9,828 nucleotides of DNA from Candidatus Pelagibacter sp. (lineage in GTDB: Bacteria; Pseudomonadota; Alphaproteobacteria; Pelagibacterales; Pelagibacteraceae): positions 1-9,828 of the forward strand of contig JADHRH010000027.1 in the NCBI GenBank assembly GCA_016777545.1, given 5' to 3'. Within the stretch, counting starts at the first letter, position 1, and every line of letters starts with the position of its first letter. Made by a program: the position numbers and the translations under genes. This document shows, one piece after another, positions 1 through 6,844 of this stretch. Under the pieces are notes generated by a model. That model was not told where the DNA came from. It worked only from the letters and a program-made list of their open reading frames with translations, and did not search any database.

Positions 1-1320
1 GGCATACCTTGGGAAATGGGATTGACAGAAGCCAATCAGGTTTTAACTTTAAATAATTTAAGACATAAAGTTACATTAAGAACAGATGGGGGACTTAAAA
101 CTGGAAGAGATGTAGTTATTGCAGCCATGATGGGTGCAGAAGAGTATGGAGTAGCAACTACAGCCCTTGTGGCAATGGGATGTATAATGGTTAGACAATG
201 TCATTCAAATACATGCCCAGTTGGAGTTTGTACTCAGGATGAAAAACTAAGAGAAAAATTTACAGGCACTCCTGATAAAGTAGTGAATTTATTTAGATTT
301 ATTGGTGAAGAAGTAAGAGAAATTTTAGCTGAATTAGGGTTTAAATCTTTAAATGAGGTAATTGGCAGAACTGACTTATTGCGTCAGATCAGTAAAGCAT
401 CACCCAATCTTGATGATTTAGATTTAAATCCACTTTTTGTTCAAACAGATGCTGGAGATAATACAAGATATTGTACAACACCAGAAATAAATGAAGTTCC
501 AGATACTTTGGATCAAGAGATTTTACCTGAAATAAAAGATAAGATAGGAAAAGTAAAAGTTTTAGAAAAAGAATTTATTATTAAAAATATACACAGAACT
601 GTTGGAACTAGAATTTCCAATCACTTATACGAAAAATATGGATCAGAAGCTTTAGAGGCAAATTTTTTAACTTTAAATTTTAAGGGAACAGCAGGACAAT
701 CTTTTGGAGCCTTCGGTATAAAAGGACTGAAACTCATTTTAAAAGGAGATGCAAATGATTATGTTGGTAAAGGACTTTCAGGAGCAACAATAGTTGTTAA
801 ACTTCCAGATGAAAGTAATCTTGTTTCATATGAAAATACAATAATTGGAAATACGGTTTTATATGGAGCAACTTCAGGTAAGCTTTTTGCAGCTGGTCAA
901 GCAGGAGAGAGATATGCTGTTAGAAATTCAGGCTCAGTATCAGTTATTGAGGGTTGCGATTCCAATGCATGTGAATATATGACAGGGGGAACAGTAGTTG
1001 TTTTAGGTGATGTCGGAGATAACTTCGGAGCAGGTATGACGGGAGGTATGGCTTTCGTTTATAATATTAATAATGAATTTGATAAAAAAGCTAATCCAGA
1101 AAGTATAATTTGGCAAACGCCAGAAACAGAATACTGGATTAATTATTTAAAAGGATTAGTCAAAGAGCATCATATTGAGACAAATTCAAATTTATCTAAA
1201 AAGATAATTGAAAATTTTGATCAAGAAATTTCTAACTTTATTCAAATTTGTCCAAAAGAAATGATTGATAAACTTGAAAACCCTTTAAGCATAAAACCCA
1301 TTATAAAAGAAGTAAGTTAA
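1..1320 (+). CDS. gltB: Glutamate synthase (GOGAT) large subunit, C-terminal part; 5' end outside window
   Basis: The frame is open from base 1 and ends with TAA at 1318-1320, giving 439 codons of a protein usually near 1,500 residues, so about the last 30% is here. The visible start of the fragment is the FMN-binding synthase domain, with a TDGGLKTGRDV segment. It is followed by a CX5CX4C motif (codons at 181, 199 and 214; fragment residues 61, 67 and 72), the [3Fe-4S] ligands of GOGAT. Residues of about 225-355 are the glycine-rich GXGXG beta-helix, including GQSFGAFG, GKGLSGAT, YGATSG and GAGMTGG. The family converts glutamine plus 2-oxoglutarate to two glutamates in the cytoplasm, usually with the GltD subunit supplying electrons from NADPH. 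No gltD follows; the next gene is an SDR 1 nt downstream. The ATG at 16 is internal, not the start. Confidence 0.97.
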   Translation, partial: GIPWEMGLTEANQVLTLNNLRHKVTLRTDGGLKTGRDVVIAAMMGAEEYGVATTALVAMGCIMVRQCHSNTCPVGVCTQDEKLREKFTGTPDKVVNLFRFIGEEVREILAELGFKSLNEVIGRTDLLRQISKASPNLDDLDLNPLFVQTDAGDNTRYCTTPEINEVPDTLDQEILPEIKDKIGKVKVLEKEFIIKNIHRTVGTRISNHLYEKYGSEALEANFLTLNFKGTAGQSFGAFGIKGLKLILKGDANDYVGKGLSGATIVVKLPDESNLVSYENTIIGNTVLYGATSGKLFAAGQAGERYAVRNSGSVSVIEGCDSNACEYMTGGTVVVLGDVGDNFGAGMTGGMAFVYNINNEFDKKANPESIIWQTPETEYWINYLKGLVKEHHIETNSNLSKKIIENFDQEISNFIQICPKEMIDKLENPLSIKPIIKEVS

Positions 1321-1321
1321 A

Positions 1322-2203
1322 GTGAAGGAAATAAATATTTTTTGTTTTGGTTTTGGCCAAGTAGCAAAAAATTTTATTAAAAAATTAAGTACAGAGAACT
1401 ACAAGCTTAATTTATCAGTAACTTCTAGGTCAGAGTCATCAAAAAAAACCTCTAATGGTATTGAATATAATAATTATCTTTTTGATGATAAAAAATTTGA
1501 TAGAGATTTATTAATTAAATTAAATCAAGCAACTCATATCTTAATTTCTATACCTCCAATTAATAAAGAAGATATTGTTTTAAAAAATTTTTCCGAATTC
1601 ATTAAAAGTTCAAAAGTAAAATGGATAACTTATTTATCTTCAACTAGTGTTTATGGTGATCATAAAGGAGAATGGGTAAATGAAAGTAGTGAAACAAACC
1701 CATTTACAGATAAGGGTTTGGCAAGACTTGAATCAGAAAATTCTTGGATCTCATTTGCTAAAAATAATGAATTGCCGATTCAAATCTTTAGGTTGTCAGG
1801 AATTTATTCTAATGAAAAAAATACTCTTTCACGCTTAAAATCAAGTGAAGTAAATATAATTAATAAAACAGATCACTACTTTTCAAGAATTCATGTAGTG
1901 GATATTGCAAACTTTTTATTTGCTTCAATTTTTAAATTTAAATCAGGAGAAATATATAATCTAGCAGATGATAAACCCTCATCCTCTGAGGAAATTATAT
2001 TATATGCAGCAAAATTATTAGGAATTAAAAATGTTAAAAAAATTGAAGTAGATGAAATAAAAAGTGAAATGTTAAAAAATTTTTACAAAGAGTCAAAAAA
2101 AGTGAGTAATGAAAAAATTAAAGATTATTTTAATTACAAATTAAAGTTTCCAAGTTACGTAGAGGGCTTAAGCTATATTAGAGACAATTTTATTAAGTTC
2201 TAA
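1322..2203 (+). CDS. Atypical SDR / NAD(P)-dependent epimerase-like protein (YeeZ-type)
   Basis: A 293-residue Rossmann-fold protein. The N-terminus is a beta strand followed by a G-F-G-Q-V-A nucleotide-binding loop (residues 10-15). Residues 105-121 (LSSTSVYGDHKGEWVNE) and SRIHVVDIA (188-196) match conserved parts of NAD-dependent epimerase/dehydratase-like proteins. The region where extended SDRs carry the catalytic YxxxK reads GLARLESE (132-139), without that Tyr/Lys pair, which is the pattern of atypical SDRs such as E. coli YeeZ. Reaction and substrate cannot be told from sequence. The GTG start is chosen because the nucleotide-binding fold begins straight after it and no nearby in-frame ATG fits. 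It lies 1 nt after the gltB stop with no clear Shine-Dalgarno, so coupled translation with gltB is likely. Its 3' end overlaps the opposing hydrolase gene by 36 bp. Confidence 0.85.
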   Translation: MKEINIFCFGFGQVAKNFIKKLSTENYKLNLSVTSRSESSKKTSNGIEYNNYLFDDKKFDRDLLIKLNQATHILISIPPINKEDIVLKNFSEFIKSSKVKWITYLSSTSVYGDHKGEWVNESSETNPFTDKGLARLESENSWISFAKNNELPIQIFRLSGIYSNEKNTLSRLKSSEVNIINKTDHYFSRIHVVDIANFLFASIFKFKSGEIYNLADDKPSSSEEIILYAAKLLGIKNVKKIEVDEIKSEMLKNFYKESKKVSNEKIKDYFNYKLKFPSYVEGLSYIRDNFIKF

Positions 2204-2923
2204 AATTATTTTTTTCAGCCCCTTTTTTGTTGAAAGGCTGTGATCACCATCTTTAATTATTACTAATTTCTTTTTTGCATTAGTAAATATCTTTAAAACT
2301 TTTTTTGAATATATTTTTGGAACAACCTCATCTTTACTTCCGTGGATCATCACAACGTCTATAAAAGATTTTATTTTTTTGTTTAAAATTCTATTTTTTC
2401 TTCCATCTTTTATTAACTGATAAGTAATTGGATATTCATAATTGCCATGTTTTAAATGATAAATTCCATTTTTAATTGTTTCTTTTTTCATTGGTTTGGA
2501 GAACTTTTTCCACATTAGGTTTTGTAAAAATTCTGGAGCTGAACCAATGCCTAAAAAACCTTTAATTTGATTTCCAAAAAATTTAAATTGGTTAAGTGAA
2601 AGCCATGCACCCATACTTGAACCTACTAAGATAAATGGATTTTTACCTACTATTTTTTTTATAGTTATTTTTACTTCTCTAGTCCACTTGCTGATATTGC
2701 CATCTGTAAATTTACCAGTTGATTTTCCATGACCTGAGTATTCAAGTGCAAGAAAACCCAGTTTGTTATTTTTGGTATATTTAAAAATAGCATTTGGTTT
2801 TTCACCCTCAATATTTGACATAAAACCGTGTAGAAAAACAACGTATAAGTTTTTCCTATAATTATTGGTAAGATATCTTATTTGTTTGTTATTTGAAATT
2901 TTGAGATATTTAAATTTATTCAT
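2168..2923 (-). CDS. Alpha/beta hydrolase, ABHD10-like (serine esterase/thioesterase fold)
   Basis: A 251-residue protein with a complete alpha/beta-hydrolase signature: the oxyanion-hole region LHGFMSN (31-37), EYSGHGKSTG (61-70), nucleophile elbow G-S-S-M-G with Ser103 (101-105), acid Asp198 in HGSKDEVVP, and His228 in DGDHSLS. The arrangement and the YSG-G-S / GSSMGAW segments resemble ABHD10, which is known as an acyl-protein thioesterase and acyl-glucuronide esterase in animals; the bacterial substrate is unknown. No signal peptide or membrane segment is visible, so a cytoplasmic location is inferred. The ATG at 2921-2923 is the first Met and fits the N-terminal strand; no strong Shine-Dalgarno precedes it. 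It is the only - strand gene here, divergent from the glycosyltransferase (42 bp apart) and overlapping the SDR gene tail to tail by 36 bp. Confidence 0.88.
   Translation of the reverse strand: MNKFKYLKISNNKQIRYLTNNYRKNLYVVFLHGFMSNIEGEKPNAIFKYTKNNKLGFLALEYSGHGKSTGKFTDGNISKWTREVKITIKKIVGKNPFILVGSSMGAWLSLNQFKFFGNQIKGFLGIGSAPEFLQNLMWKKFSKPMKKETIKNGIYHLKHGNYEYPITYQLIKDGRKNRILNKKIKSFIDVVMIHGSKDEVVPKIYSKKVLKIFTNAKKKLVIIKDGDHSLSTKKGLKKIILELNKIVSNIA
2186..2215 (+). terminator. Possible weak intrinsic terminator for the gltB-SDR transcript
   Basis: AATTTTA (2186-2192) pairs perfectly with TAAAATT (2201-2207) across an 8-nt loop. One A then leads into seven T residues (2209-2215). The SDR stop codon sits in the 3' arm. 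The position just before the opposing gene suits a terminator, but the 7-bp stem has no GC pair and such hairpins arise easily in AT-rich DNA. Confidence 0.3.
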
Positions 2924-2947
2924 ATCAGTTTATTAGAGTTCATTCTT

Positions 2948-2975
2948 AATATATAGTTCTATCAAATGTCTTCAA
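2948..2975 (-). promoter_or_regulatory. Candidate promoter for the hydrolase gene in the divergent gap
   Basis: On the - strand, TTGAAG (2975-2970) and TATATT (2953-2948) are separated by 16 bp, resembling sigma-70 -35/-10 hexamers. Transcription would begin near 2940, about 17 nt before the ATG. The -35 box would lie inside the first codons of the opposing glycosyltransferase. The 42-bp gap (2924-2965) is the only non-coding space in front of both divergent genes. No convincing -35 box was found for the + strand, though TAATAT at 2947-2952 could be its -10. AT-richness makes chance matches common. Confidence 0.25.
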
Positions 2976-4120
2976 AATTAAAAGTTTTGCAAGTAATACC
3001 AAAGCTTGGATATGGTGGGGCAGAAACAGGTTGTTATGATCTTGCACATTATCTACCAGAAAATAATTGCTCGTCTTATATAGTTACTAGTGGAGGGGAG
3101 TTATTAAAATTCATAGATAAAAAAAAAGTTAAATTAATTAAACTTCCTGTACATAGTAAGAATCCATTATTAATAATTTTTAATTCTATAGCTTTAATCT
3201 TTATTATTTTGTTAAATAATATTTCGATAGTGCACGCAAGAAGCCGTGCACCAGCGTGGTCATGCTTAATTGCAACCAAAATAACTAGAAGAAAATTTGT
3301 TACCACATTTCATGGAACGTATAATTTTAATAATTCAATTAAAAAATTTTACAATTCAGTAATGGTTAGATCAGATTTAATTATAGCAGGTTCCAATTTT
3401 ATTTTTTCACACATCAGTCATAATTATAAAAAGTATCTTAATGTAAAAAAAAAATTTTTAGTAATATTTAGAGGAATTAATGTAGATTACTTTGATCCTT
3501 CTACAACTTTAGAAGACCAGGAAAACAAACTTATTTCTCAATGGGAATTAACTAGAGGTAAAAAAATAATATTAATGCCTGGTCGTTTAACCTCATGGAA
3601 GGGACAGGAGATTTTTATTGAAGCATTAAACCTTGCTAACAAAAAATTAGGCTTTCAATCATTTTATGCCGTCATTCTTGGAAGTGACCAGGGAAGAGAT
3701 ATTTATACAAAAAAAATAAAAAGATTAGCAGAGCAACATAGACTAACAGGCCAATTAAAATTTATAGAACATTGTAAAAATATGCCACTTGCATATAAAA
3801 TATCTAGTTTAGTTGTTTCAGCTTCTATAGAGCCAGAGGCCTTTGGTAGGGTTGCAGTTGAGGCTCAATCAATGGAAAAGCCAATAATAGCGAGCGATAT
3901 AGGTGGATCTAATGAAACAATCATTGATAAAAAAACAGGTTTTTTATTTAAATCTAGTGATCCAGAATCTTTATCTGAAAAAATAGTAGAAGTTTTACAA
4001 TTAGATGAATCTAGATTGAAATCTATTGGTATAGAAGGTAGAAAAAATATAATTAAGAAATTTAATGTTGAAAAAATGTGTTTTTCTACATATTCAGAAT
4101 ACAAAAAATTATTAAATTAA
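2966..4120 (+). CDS. GT4-family glycosyltransferase (GT-B fold)
   Basis: A 384-residue retaining GT4-type glycosyltransferase. The N-terminal acceptor domain starts with VLQVIPKLGYGGAET, the glycine-rich loop typical of GT4 enzymes (GGAE at 17-20), and contains TTFHGTYN (113-120). The C-terminal nucleotide-sugar domain has MPGRLTSWKGQE (204-215), the E-x7-E motif with Glu291 and Glu299 in EAFGRVAVE, and SDIGGSNETI. Such enzymes move a sugar from a nucleotide-sugar donor to a lipid or glycan, often for lipopolysaccharide or capsule; donor and acceptor cannot be read here. Residues of about 66-88 are hydrophobic and may contact membrane rather than form a proven transmembrane helix. The start follows the divergent 42-bp gap and lacks a Shine-Dalgarno. 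Its stop TAA directly touches the ATG of thrS, which implies co-transcription with the translation genes. No other envelope-sugar gene lies nearby. Confidence 0.92.
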   Translation: MSSKLKVLQVIPKLGYGGAETGCYDLAHYLPENNCSSYIVTSGGELLKFIDKKKVKLIKLPVHSKNPLLIIFNSIALIFIILLNNISIVHARSRAPAWSCLIATKITRRKFVTTFHGTYNFNNSIKKFYNSVMVRSDLIIAGSNFIFSHISHNYKKYLNVKKKFLVIFRGINVDYFDPSTTLEDQENKLISQWELTRGKKIILMPGRLTSWKGQEIFIEALNLANKKLGFQSFYAVILGSDQGRDIYTKKIKRLAEQHRLTGQLKFIEHCKNMPLAYKISSLVVSASIEPEAFGRVAVEAQSMEKPIIASDIGGSNETIIDKKTGFLFKSSDPESLSEKIVEVLQLDESRLKSIGIEGRKNIIKKFNVEKMCFSTYSEYKKLLN

Positions 4121-6037
4121 ATGCCATTAATTACATTACCAGACGGAAACACTTTAGATTTTCCAAATAAAGTAACAGGTCTTGAGGTTGCAGAAAAGAT
4201 TAGTAAGTCTTTATCTAAGCAAGCAAGCATAATTAGTGTAAATGATGAGCTTAAAGATTTAAGTCACGTTATAGATAAAGATTGTACAATTAAAATTTTT
4301 ACATCCAAAGATAAAGAAGGCCTAGAAACCATTAGGCATGATACAGCTCATATAACAGCAATGGCAGTTCAGGAACTTTTTCCTGGAACACAAGTGACCA
4401 TAGGACCAATTATTGAAAATGGTTTTTATTATGATTTTTCCAGAAAAGAACCTTTTACAGAAGAAGATTTAAAAAAAATTGAAAATAAAATGAAAGAGAT
4501 TGTTGATAGAGACGTTCCAACAACAAGAGAAGTTTGGAATAGAGATAAAGCAATATCTCACTTTAAAGAGATTGGAGAGGTGTATAAAGCTGAAATTATT
4601 GAAAGTATTCCCAAGGGAGAAGATGTTTCTATATATTTTCATGGTGATTGGCATGATTTATGTAGGGGTCCACATTTACCTTCAACAGGAAAAATTGGAA
4701 AATATTTTAAATTAACTAAAGTATCAGGAGCTTATTGGAGAGGAGACTCCAATAATGAAATGTTACAAAGGATTTATGGAACAAGTTGGGCTTCACAAAA
4801 AGATTTAGATGAATATTTAAAAAGAATAGAAGAAGCAGAAAAAAGAGATCACCGAAAGCTAGGAAAGGAAATGGACTTATTTCATTTTAGAGAAGAGAGT
4901 CCAGGAGCAGTTTTTTGGCATGAAAAAGGTTGGAAATTATTTCAAAAATTAGTCGCTTATATGAGGGGGAGACAAGAGAAAGCTGGCTACAAGGAAGTAA
5001 ATACTCCAGAAGTTTTAGACAGAGCTCTTTGGGAAAAATCTGGTCATTGGGAAAAGTATGGTGAGCACATGTATACATCTGAGACACCAGATGAAAAAGT
5101 ATTTGCTATTAAACCAATGAATTGCCCAGGCCATGTACAGGTTTTTAATCAAGGTTTAAAAAGCTATAGAGATCTTCCATTAAGGATTTCAGAATTTGGA
5201 AAGGTGCATAGATATGAACCTTCAGGAGCTTTACATGGTCTATTAAGAGTTAGAGCTTTTACTCAGGATGATGCACATATATTTTGTACTGAGGATCAAA
5301 TTACTGAAGAATGTCTGATAGTTACTAATTTAATTTTAGATATTTACAAAGATCTCGGATTTAAAAATGTAATATTAAAATATTCAGATAGGCCTGATTT
5401 AAGAGTTGGTGATGATAATGTTTGGGATAAAGCAGAGAAGGCTTTATTAGATGCTGTTAAAGCATCAAAACTTGAATATACAATTAACAAAGGTGAAGGA
5501 GCATTTTATGGTCCAAAAATTGAATTTGTTCTAAGAGATGCAATTGGTAGAGATTGGCAATGTGGAACATTGCAGGTTGATCTTAATTTACCTGGAAGAT
5601 TAGATGCCTCCTTTGTTGATAAAGACGGAACAAAAAAAATACCTGTAATGTTACATAGAGCTTTGTTTGGTTCTTTAGAAAGATTTATAGGAATTCTAAT
5701 AGAAAATTATGCTGGAAAATTTCCTTTTTGGATAGCTCCTTTACAAGTTGTTGTAATTCCAATCTCGGAGGAGTTTGATAACTATGCAAAAGAAGTAAAT
5801 GAAAAAATTAGAGAAGCTGGCATGAGCTCTGAAGTTGATTTAAAAAATCATAATTTAAATTATAAAATTAGAGAACATTCTTTATCAAAAATACCACTTT
5901 TATTGATTTGTGGTAAAAAAGAAGTTGACAGTAACTCAGTAACGATTAGAAGATTGGATACTAATAAACAAGAAAATATGGAATTAAACTTATTTTTAAA
6001 AACTTTCTCAGCTTTAAACAAAGCATCTTCAAACTAA
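4121..6037 (+). CDS. thrS: Threonyl-tRNA synthetase
   Basis: A full-length class II synthetase of 638 residues (E. coli 642) that charges tRNA-Thr in the cytoplasm. Domains in order: TGS domain about 1-61; editing domain with His73-x3-His77 and Cys181-x3-His185, which removes mischarged Ser; catalytic core from about 245; anticodon-binding domain from about 540. The zinc ligands are Cys335 (MNCPGH), His386 (DDAHIF) and His512 (MLHRA), each one residue beyond the E. coli positions. Motif 2 (HRYEPSG) and motif 3 (GSLERF, Arg521) are intact. The N-terminus MPLITLPDG aligns with the usual start, confirming the ATG. That ATG follows the glycosyltransferase TAA with zero spacing and has no Shine-Dalgarno, so translation is probably by reinitiation. 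There is no room for an E. coli-type autoregulatory thrS leader unless it lies inside the upstream gene. Its own TAA abuts infC. Confidence 0.99.
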   Translation: MPLITLPDGNTLDFPNKVTGLEVAEKISKSLSKQASIISVNDELKDLSHVIDKDCTIKIFTSKDKEGLETIRHDTAHITAMAVQELFPGTQVTIGPIIENGFYYDFSRKEPFTEEDLKKIENKMKEIVDRDVPTTREVWNRDKAISHFKEIGEVYKAEIIESIPKGEDVSIYFHGDWHDLCRGPHLPSTGKIGKYFKLTKVSGAYWRGDSNNEMLQRIYGTSWASQKDLDEYLKRIEEAEKRDHRKLGKEMDLFHFREESPGAVFWHEKGWKLFQKLVAYMRGRQEKAGYKEVNTPEVLDRALWEKSGHWEKYGEHMYTSETPDEKVFAIKPMNCPGHVQVFNQGLKSYRDLPLRISEFGKVHRYEPSGALHGLLRVRAFTQDDAHIFCTEDQITEECLIVTNLILDIYKDLGFKNVILKYSDRPDLRVGDDNVWDKAEKALLDAVKASKLEYTINKGEGAFYGPKIEFVLRDAIGRDWQCGTLQVDLNLPGRLDASFVDKDGTKKIPVMLHRALFGSLERFIGILIENYAGKFPFWIAPLQVVVIPISEEFDNYAKEVNEKIREAGMSSEVDLKNHNLNYKIREHSLSKIPLLLICGKKEVDSNSVTIRRLDTNKQENMELNLFLKTFSALNKASSN

Positions 6038-6583
6038 GTGGCAGATTTTAAACAAAATTATTTTCAAAGAAGAACTAAAGATAAAGGACCTAAGTCTAAT
6101 AATAGAATTACGGCTCCAGAAGTACAAGTAATTGGAAGTGACGGAGAAAATATTGGAATAATAAATACTAACGAAGCCATTTCAATGGCTAAAGAACAAG
6201 GCTTAGATCTAATCGAGATAGCTCCAAATGCTAAACCACCTGTATGTAAAATTATTGACATGGGTAAATTTAAGTATGATGCTCAAAAAAAAGCTAACGT
6301 TGCTAAGAAAAAACAAAAAATTGTTTTGTTGAAAGAGATCAAAATGAGACCTGTTACAGAAACCCATGATTATGATTTTAAAGTTAAAAATGCTAAAAAA
6401 TTTATTGGCAAAGGTGATAAAGTAAAATTTACAATAAGATTTAAAGGTAGAGAGCTGCAGCACTCACATCTAGGTAGGGAATTAATGGATAAGATAAAAG
6501 CTGATATGCAAGATATTGGCAAAGTAGAGCTACACCCAAAATTTGATGGGAAGCAAATGATTATGGTTATTCAGCCTTTATAG
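6038..6583 (+). CDS. infC: Translation initiation factor IF3
   Basis: A 181-residue IF3 (family about 170-180). It binds the 30S subunit, blocks premature 50S joining and checks the start codon and initiator tRNA. The N-domain includes ITAPEVQVIGSDGENIG and DLIEIAPNAKPPVCKI (about residues 56-71). A Lys-rich linker follows (AQKKANVAKKKQK). The C-domain has KEIKMRP, KFTIRFKGRELQH and the terminal KQMIMVIQPL. The start is GTG directly after the thrS stop (TAAGTG); no ATG lies between it and the conserved domain. E. coli infC uses AUU for IF3 autoregulation; here GTG is the best-supported start, so that exact mechanism is not evident. No Shine-Dalgarno is seen, so expression probably depends on thrS translation. 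A 53-nt gap follows before rpmI. Confidence 0.97.
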   Translation: MADFKQNYFQRRTKDKGPKSNNRITAPEVQVIGSDGENIGIINTNEAISMAKEQGLDLIEIAPNAKPPVCKIIDMGKFKYDAQKKANVAKKKQKIVLLKEIKMRPVTETHDYDFKVKNAKKFIGKGDKVKFTIRFKGRELQHSHLGRELMDKIKADMQDIGKVELHPKFDGKQMIMVIQPL

Positions 6584-6587
6584 GCCT

Positions 6588-6621
6588 TAATAGAGGTTGT
6601 AAATCTATTACAATATTTGTA
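6588..6621 (+). promoter_or_regulatory. Competing small hairpins in the infC-rpmI gap
   Basis: Three perfect pairings overlap here and cannot all form. TAATAGA (6588-6594) pairs with TCTATTA (6604-6610), 7 bp with a 9-nt loop. TTGTAA (6597-6602) pairs with TTACAA (6608-6613), 6 bp with a 5-nt loop. TACAA (6609-6613) pairs with TTGTA (6617-6621), 5 bp with a 3-nt loop. This is where other bacteria place the L20-dependent control of rpmI-rplT, but no known L20-binding fold was recognised. The stems are AT-rich and could be chance. Confidence 0.3.
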
Positions 6622-6625
6622 TAAG
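6597..6625 (+). promoter_or_regulatory. Candidate internal promoter for rpmI-rplT
   Basis: TTGTAA (6597-6602) and TATAAG (6620-6625) are separated by exactly 17 bp, close to sigma-70 consensus (4/6 and 5/6 matches). Transcription would start near 6632, only about 5 nt before the rpmI ATG, giving an almost leaderless mRNA. This would fit the absence of a Shine-Dalgarno before rpmI. The same bases take part in the hairpins listed separately, so the two readings compete. Confidence 0.3.
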
Positions 6626-6636
6626 ACCGCAGAATT

Positions 6637-6843
6637 ATGCCCAAATTAAAAACAAAAAGTTCAGCAAAAAAAAGATTTAAAATCTCTGCTACAGGTAAAG
6701 TTATGATGGCTCAGGCTGGAAAAAGACATGGCATGATTAAAAGAACAAATTCACAAATTAGAAAATTAAGAGGCACAACTACTATGTCAAAACAGGATGG
6801 CAAAATAGTTAAATCATATATGCCTTACAGTTTAAGAGGATAA
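6637..6843 (+). CDS. rpmI: 50S ribosomal protein bL35
   Basis: A 68-residue, highly basic protein with the family pattern: [20 protein letters not shown] at the N-terminus, then [16 protein letters not shown], and the terminal [12 protein letters not shown]. It is a structural protein of the large ribosomal subunit. The ATG at 6637 is the conserved start; the preceding bases (GACCGCAGAATT) contain no Shine-Dalgarno. It lies 53 nt after infC, the largest gap in the window, and 1 nt before rplT, whose ribosome-binding site is inside the last codons of rpmI, suggesting coupled synthesis of bL35 and bL20. Confidence 0.97.
   Translation: MPKLKTKSSAKKRFKISATGKVMMAQAGKRHGMIKRTNSQIRKLRGTTTMSKQDGKIVKSYMPYSLRG
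6835..6840 (+). promoter_or_regulatory. Shine-Dalgarno of rplT
   Basis: AGAGGA lies in the last two sense codons of rpmI, 4 nt before the rplT ATG. It is one of only two good Shine-Dalgarno matches at gene starts in this window, so rplT can be initiated independently while most neighbours seem to depend on reinitiation. Confidence 0.7.
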
Positions 6844-6844
6844 T

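Noticed and set aside
2112..2145. Perfect AT-only hairpin (2129-2145) with a T-tract downstream on the - strand, considered as the hydrolase terminator
   Set aside because: The T-tract is about 11 nt away from the stem, and the whole element is inside the SDR coding sequence; too easily chance in this composition.
2216..2240. CAGCC ... GGCTG inverted repeat near the convergent gene ends, considered as a bidirectional terminator
   Set aside because: Only 5 bp, no T-tract after it on either strand, and it lies within the hydrolase coding region.
3076..3306. Open frames on the - strand inside the glycosyltransferase gene
   Set aside because: Antisense to conserved GT4 sequence, with no start context or family resemblance.
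4070..4086. GAAAAA/TTTTTC hairpin near the 3' end of the glycosyltransferase gene, considered as a thrS control element
   Set aside because: A-tract/T-tract pairing of 6 bp inside coding sequence is expected by chance; no resemblance to a tRNA-Thr-like operator.
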